This document shows, in pieces, positions 61,119 to 64,000 of a stretch of 64,000 nucleotides of DNA. The stretch spans positions 62,001 to 126,000 of the forward strand of contig NZ_JACPOF010000024.1 of assembly GCF_016185115.1 (NCBI RefSeq), in the 5' to 3' direction. The DNA is from Polaromonas sp. (GTDB lineage: Bacteria; Pseudomonadota; Gammaproteobacteria; Burkholderiales; Burkholderiaceae_C). The notes under the pieces were generated by a model. That model worked only from the letters and a program-made list of their open reading frames with translations. It was not told the origin of the DNA and did not search any database. The translations under genes were made by a program, and so were the position numbers. Numbering within the stretch: the first letter of the stretch is position 1; each line of letters begins with the position of its first letter.

Positions 61119-63203
61119 TCATGAAAGGTTCACGGCGACCAGGAACAGGTCAATCACCTTGATGCCGATAAAGGGCACGATGAGGCCGCCCAGGCCATAG
61201 ACAGCCAGGTTGCGGCGCAGCTGAGCCGCGGCACCAACGGCGCGGTACTTGACCCCTTTGAGCGCCAGCGGAATCAGAAACATGATGATCAGCGCGTTGA
61301 AGATCACAGCCGACAAAATCGCCGACGACGGGCTGCCCAGCTGCATCACATTGAGCGCACCCAGCTGCGGGTAGGTCGTCACAAAAATCGCCGGGATGAT
61401 GGCGAAGTACTTGGCTACGTCATTCGCAATCGAAAACGTCGTGAGCGAGCCGCGTGTCATCAGCAGCGCCTTGCCGGTCTCGACGATCTCCAGCAGCTTG
61501 GTCGGATTGGAATCAAGGTCCACCATATTGCCGGCCTCCTTCGCAGCCTGCGTGCCGCTGTTCATGGCGACCGCCACATCGGCCTGCGCCAGCGCCGGCG
61601 CGTCGTTGGTGCCGTCGCCCGTCATGGCCACCAGCCGGCCTTCGGCCTGGTACTGGCGTATCAGCTTGAGCTTGTCTTCGGGCGTGGCCTCGGCCAGGAA
61701 GTCATCAACACCGGCCTCGGCGGCAATCGCAGCCGCAGTGAGTTTGTTGTCGCCCGTGATCATCACGGTCTTGATGCCCATGCGGCGCAGTTCGCCAAAG
61801 CGCTCCTTGATGCCGGCCTTGACAATGTCTTTCAGCTCGACCACGCCCAGCACCTGCTTGCCATCGCTCACGGCCAGCGGCGTGCTGCCGCGGCGCGAGA
61901 CTTCATCGGACGCGCGCAGCACCTCGGCAGGCACGCTGCCGCCCAGTGCCTCGACATGTTTGCGCACGGCATCGACAGCGCCCTTGCGCAACTGGCGTGT
62001 GCTGCCGTCGTTCAGTTTGACGTCGACACCGCTCATTCTTGTTTGAGCGGTGAACGGAACCTCAGTCGTAGCGCCGACCAAAGCCTGAATCGCATTGGTC
62101 TTTTGCGCCAGCGTGACAATGCTGCGGCCTTCAGGTGTTTCATCGGCCATGGAGGCCTGCATTGCTGAGGTGGCGAGCGTCGCTTCAGTCACACCGGGTG
62201 CCGGCACAAAGCTTGAGGCCTGGCGGTTGCCGTGCGTGATGGTGCCGGTCTTGTCGAGCAGCAGCACATCGACGTCACCCGCCGCTTCAACGGCGCGACC
62301 CGAAGTGGCGATCACATTGGCCTGCATCATGCGGCTCATGCCCGCCACGCCGACGGCAGACAGCAGGCCGCCAATGGTGGTGGGGATCAGGCACACCAGC
62401 AAGGCCACCAGCGCGGTGATGCTGACCACTGTGCCCGCGCCTGCAGCCTCGACGCTGAAGATGGAGAACGGCAGCAATGTCACCGTGACCACCAGGAAGA
62501 CGATGGTCAGCGCCACCAGCAAAATCGTCAGCGCGATTTCATTCGGGGTCTTCTGGCGTTTGGCGCCTTCGACCATGCTGATCATGCGGTCGAGAAAAGA
62601 CTCGCCAGGGTTGACGCTGATGCGCACCACCAGCCAGTCGGACAGCACGCGTGTGCCGCCGGTCACAGAGGCGAAGTCCCCACCAGACTCGCGGACCACA
62701 GGCGCAGATTCGCCGGTGATGGCACTCTCGTCAACCGAGGCCACGCCTTCGATGACTTCGCCGTCGAGGGGGATCATCTCGCCCGCATCGACCTGAACTA
62801 CATCGCCCTTCCTCAGGTTTTCTGCCTGTTCAGGCAAAAAGGTAGCACCGTGTTTTGGCTCTTTCAGCTTTTTGGCCCAAGTGCTTTTCTTCAGGCCACG
62901 CAGTGAGGCAGCCTGCGCCTTGCTGCGGCCTTCGGCCAGCGCTTCTGCAAAGTTGGCAAACAGCACTGTGAACCAGAGCCAGATGGCGACGGCAAAGATA
63001 AAGCCCGCCGAATCTGCGCCCTTGCCGCCTGGGGCCTGCAAGGCCTGCAGCCCGAGCAGCGTGGTCAGGATGCTGCCGATGAACACCACAAACATCACCG
63101 GGTTGCGCCACTGCACACGGGGGCTGAGTTTGGTAAACGAGGCGGCGATGGCCGGCTTTAGCAGGGCCGGGTCAAGAAGTACGAATGGTTTTTTGTTGGT
63201 CAT
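61119..63203 (-). CDS. kdpB: Potassium-transporting P-type ATPase subunit KdpB
   Basis: P-type ATPase of 694 residues. The phosphorylation motif is [12 protein letters not shown], actuator TGES, hinge [12 protein letters not shown], with seven membrane spans; all are as in the catalytic subunit of the high-affinity potassium pump. KdpB energises potassium movement through KdpA. It lies 16 bases downstream of kdpA. Confidence 0.96.
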   Translation of the reverse strand: MTNKKPFVLLDPALLKPAIAASFTKLSPRVQWRNPVMFVVFIGSILTTLLGLQALQAPGGKGADSAGFIFAVAIWLWFTVLFANFAEALAEGRSKAQAASLRGLKKSTWAKKLKEPKHGATFLPEQAENLRKGDVVQVDAGEMIPLDGEVIEGVASVDESAITGESAPVVRESGGDFASVTGGTRVLSDWLVVRISVNPGESFLDRMISMVEGAKRQKTPNEIALTILLVALTIVFLVVTVTLLPFSIFSVEAAGAGTVVSITALVALLVCLIPTTIGGLLSAVGVAGMSRMMQANVIATSGRAVEAAGDVDVLLLDKTGTITHGNRQASSFVPAPGVTEATLATSAMQASMADETPEGRSIVTLAQKTNAIQALVGATTEVPFTAQTRMSGVDVKLNDGSTRQLRKGAVDAVRKHVEALGGSVPAEVLRASDEVSRRGSTPLAVSDGKQVLGVVELKDIVKAGIKERFGELRRMGIKTVMITGDNKLTAAAIAAEAGVDDFLAEATPEDKLKLIRQYQAEGRLVAMTGDGTNDAPALAQADVAVAMNSGTQAAKEAGNMVDLDSNPTKLLEIVETGKALLMTRGSLTTFSIANDVAKYFAIIPAIFVTTYPQLGALNVMQLGSPSSAILSAVIFNALIIMFLIPLALKGVKYRAVGAAAQLRRNLAVYGLGGLIVPFIGIKVIDLFLVAVNLS

Positions 63204-63219
63204 GGTTTTTCTCGCTGCT

Positions 63220-64000
63220 TTATTTCATGGGCCACAGCATCAGGTGCTCGACCACCGGGCCCAGGGCCAGCGCAGGAACATAGTTCAGCAGGCCGACCAG
63301 CAGCACCGTGCCGATCAGCAGGGTGACAAACAGCGGGCCGTGCGTCGGCATGGTGCCGCCGGTGACAGGCAAGCGCTTCTTGGCAGCCAGCGCACCTGCA
63401 ATCGCCAGCACAGGCACGATGACGCCGAAGCGGCCCAGCCACATCACCATGCCCAGCAGGGTGTTGTAGAAGGGTGTGTTGGCCGAGAGGCCTGCAAAGG
63501 CGCTGCCGTTGTTGTTGCCGGCAGAACTCAGCGCGTAGAGGATTTCAGAAAAGCCGTGCGCGCCGGGGTTGGCAATGCCGGCCTTGCCCGCAGTGGCCAG
63601 CACGGCAATGGCTGTGCCTGCCAGCACCAGGATGGGCGTGACCAGAATGGCGATCGAGGTCAGCTTCATCTCGTGCGACTCGATCTTCTTACCCAGGTAT
63701 TCAGGCGTGCGGCCTATCATCAGCCCCGAGATGAACACCGCCAAAATGGCAAAGATCAGCATGCCGTAAAGGCCGGTGCCGACACCGCCGAAGACGACTT
63801 CGCCGAGCTGCATCATCACCAGCGGCACCAGCCCACCTATTGGCGTCAGGGAATCGTGCATCAGGTTGACAGCGCCGCATGAGGCAGCCGTTGTGATCAC
63901 GGCAAACAGGCTGGAGGCATTGATGCCGAAACGAACTTCCTTGCCTTCCATGTTGCCGCCGGCCTGCAGTGCGCTGCTGGCCCGATCTACACCCACCGAT
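63220..64000 (-). CDS. kdpA: Potassium-transporting ATPase subunit KdpA, C-terminal part
   Basis: The frame continues beyond the right edge, so the N-terminal half of KdpA is missing. The visible 260 residues contain the selectivity-filter and later pore regions ([55 protein letters not shown]). KdpA is the channel-like potassium-binding subunit. An in-frame GTG at 63996 is not the gene start. Confidence 0.94.
   Translation of the reverse strand, partial: SVGVDRASSALQAGGNMEGKEVRFGINASSLFAVITTAASCGAVNLMHDSLTPIGGLVPLVMMQLGEVVFGGVGTGLYGMLIFAILAVFISGLMIGRTPEYLGKKIESHEMKLTSIAILVTPILVLAGTAIAVLATAGKAGIANPGAHGFSEILYALSSAGNNNGSAFAGLSANTPFYNTLLGMVMWLGRFGVIVPVLAIAGALAAKKRLPVTGGTMPTHGPLFVTLLIGTVLLVGLLNYVPALALGPVVEHLMLWPMK

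Noticed and set aside
1..64000. CRISPR arrays, rRNA genes and insertion sequences
   Set aside because: No regularly spaced repeats, rRNA-like sequence or transposase frame was found when reading both strands; tRNA genes could not be excluded rigorously without a search tool.

Overview
The window is a chromosomal segment (about 62% G+C) from a betaproteobacterium, most likely Burkholderiales, family Comamonadaceae (Polaromonas/Rhodoferax/Variovorax type). This rests on three orphan Bug-type solute receptors, a LysR/DUF2917 gene pair, several LysR, IclR and FCD-GntR regulated catabolic islands, and dispersed repeats that I associate with this family. It is inference from gene content; there is no rRNA gene in the window and I recognised no tRNA or CRISPR.

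Layout. 1-270: tail of a branched-chain amino acid permease. 321-13045: mostly housekeeping genes (transglutaminase-like protein, DUF3455 lipoprotein, DbpA helicase, enoyl-CoA hydratase, DUF2917 with a divergent LysR, a flavin protein and GST with a divergent LysR, glutathione reductase, AMP nucleosidase, D-Ala-D-Ala dipeptidase). 13046-13412 is a composite of dispersed repeats. 13413-19661: MscS channel, PurT, a HigBA toxin-antitoxin pair, a Fur-box-preceded siderophore-interacting protein, a NodIJ-like exporter.

19658-29319 is an accessory catabolic island. One five-gene operon (metallo-beta-lactamase-fold hydrolase, RraA-type aldolase, LeuC- and LeuD-like hydratase subunits, MDR reductase) sits beside a GntR, a Bug receptor, a NIPSNAP protein, an IclR, an ACMSD-type amidohydrolase and a Rieske ferredoxin. 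The set looks like a pathway of lactone opening, hydration and aldol cleavage whose substrate I cannot name. 29576-33637: methyltransferase, OhrR/Ohr peroxide defence, a frameshifted srkA kinase, an FAH-family hydrolase. 33831-36515: two Bug receptors and a signal-less ModA-like binding protein. 36519-38450: HtpG.

38713-43951 is a complete Csu-type chaperone-usher pilus operon (pilin, unusual PVTG-repeat protein, chaperone, usher, two-domain tip adhesin). 43948-49908: an esterase, two serine beta-lactamase-fold hydrolases, small lipoprotein, pseudouridine synthase. 49957-56130 is a tightly packed seven-gene operon combining a TauABC-type ABC importer with a hydantoinase-type amidohydrolase, an SDR lacking the usual Tyr/Lys, a DUF1445 protein and a GlcG/HbpS-like protein, flanked by a GntR. 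57086-64000: kdpABCDE potassium system, with kdpA cut by the window edge.

The most noteworthy items are the two catabolic operons, a one-base deletion splitting srkA, two candidate leaderless autoregulated promoters (higBA, ohrR), and several repeat families not explained by the genes.
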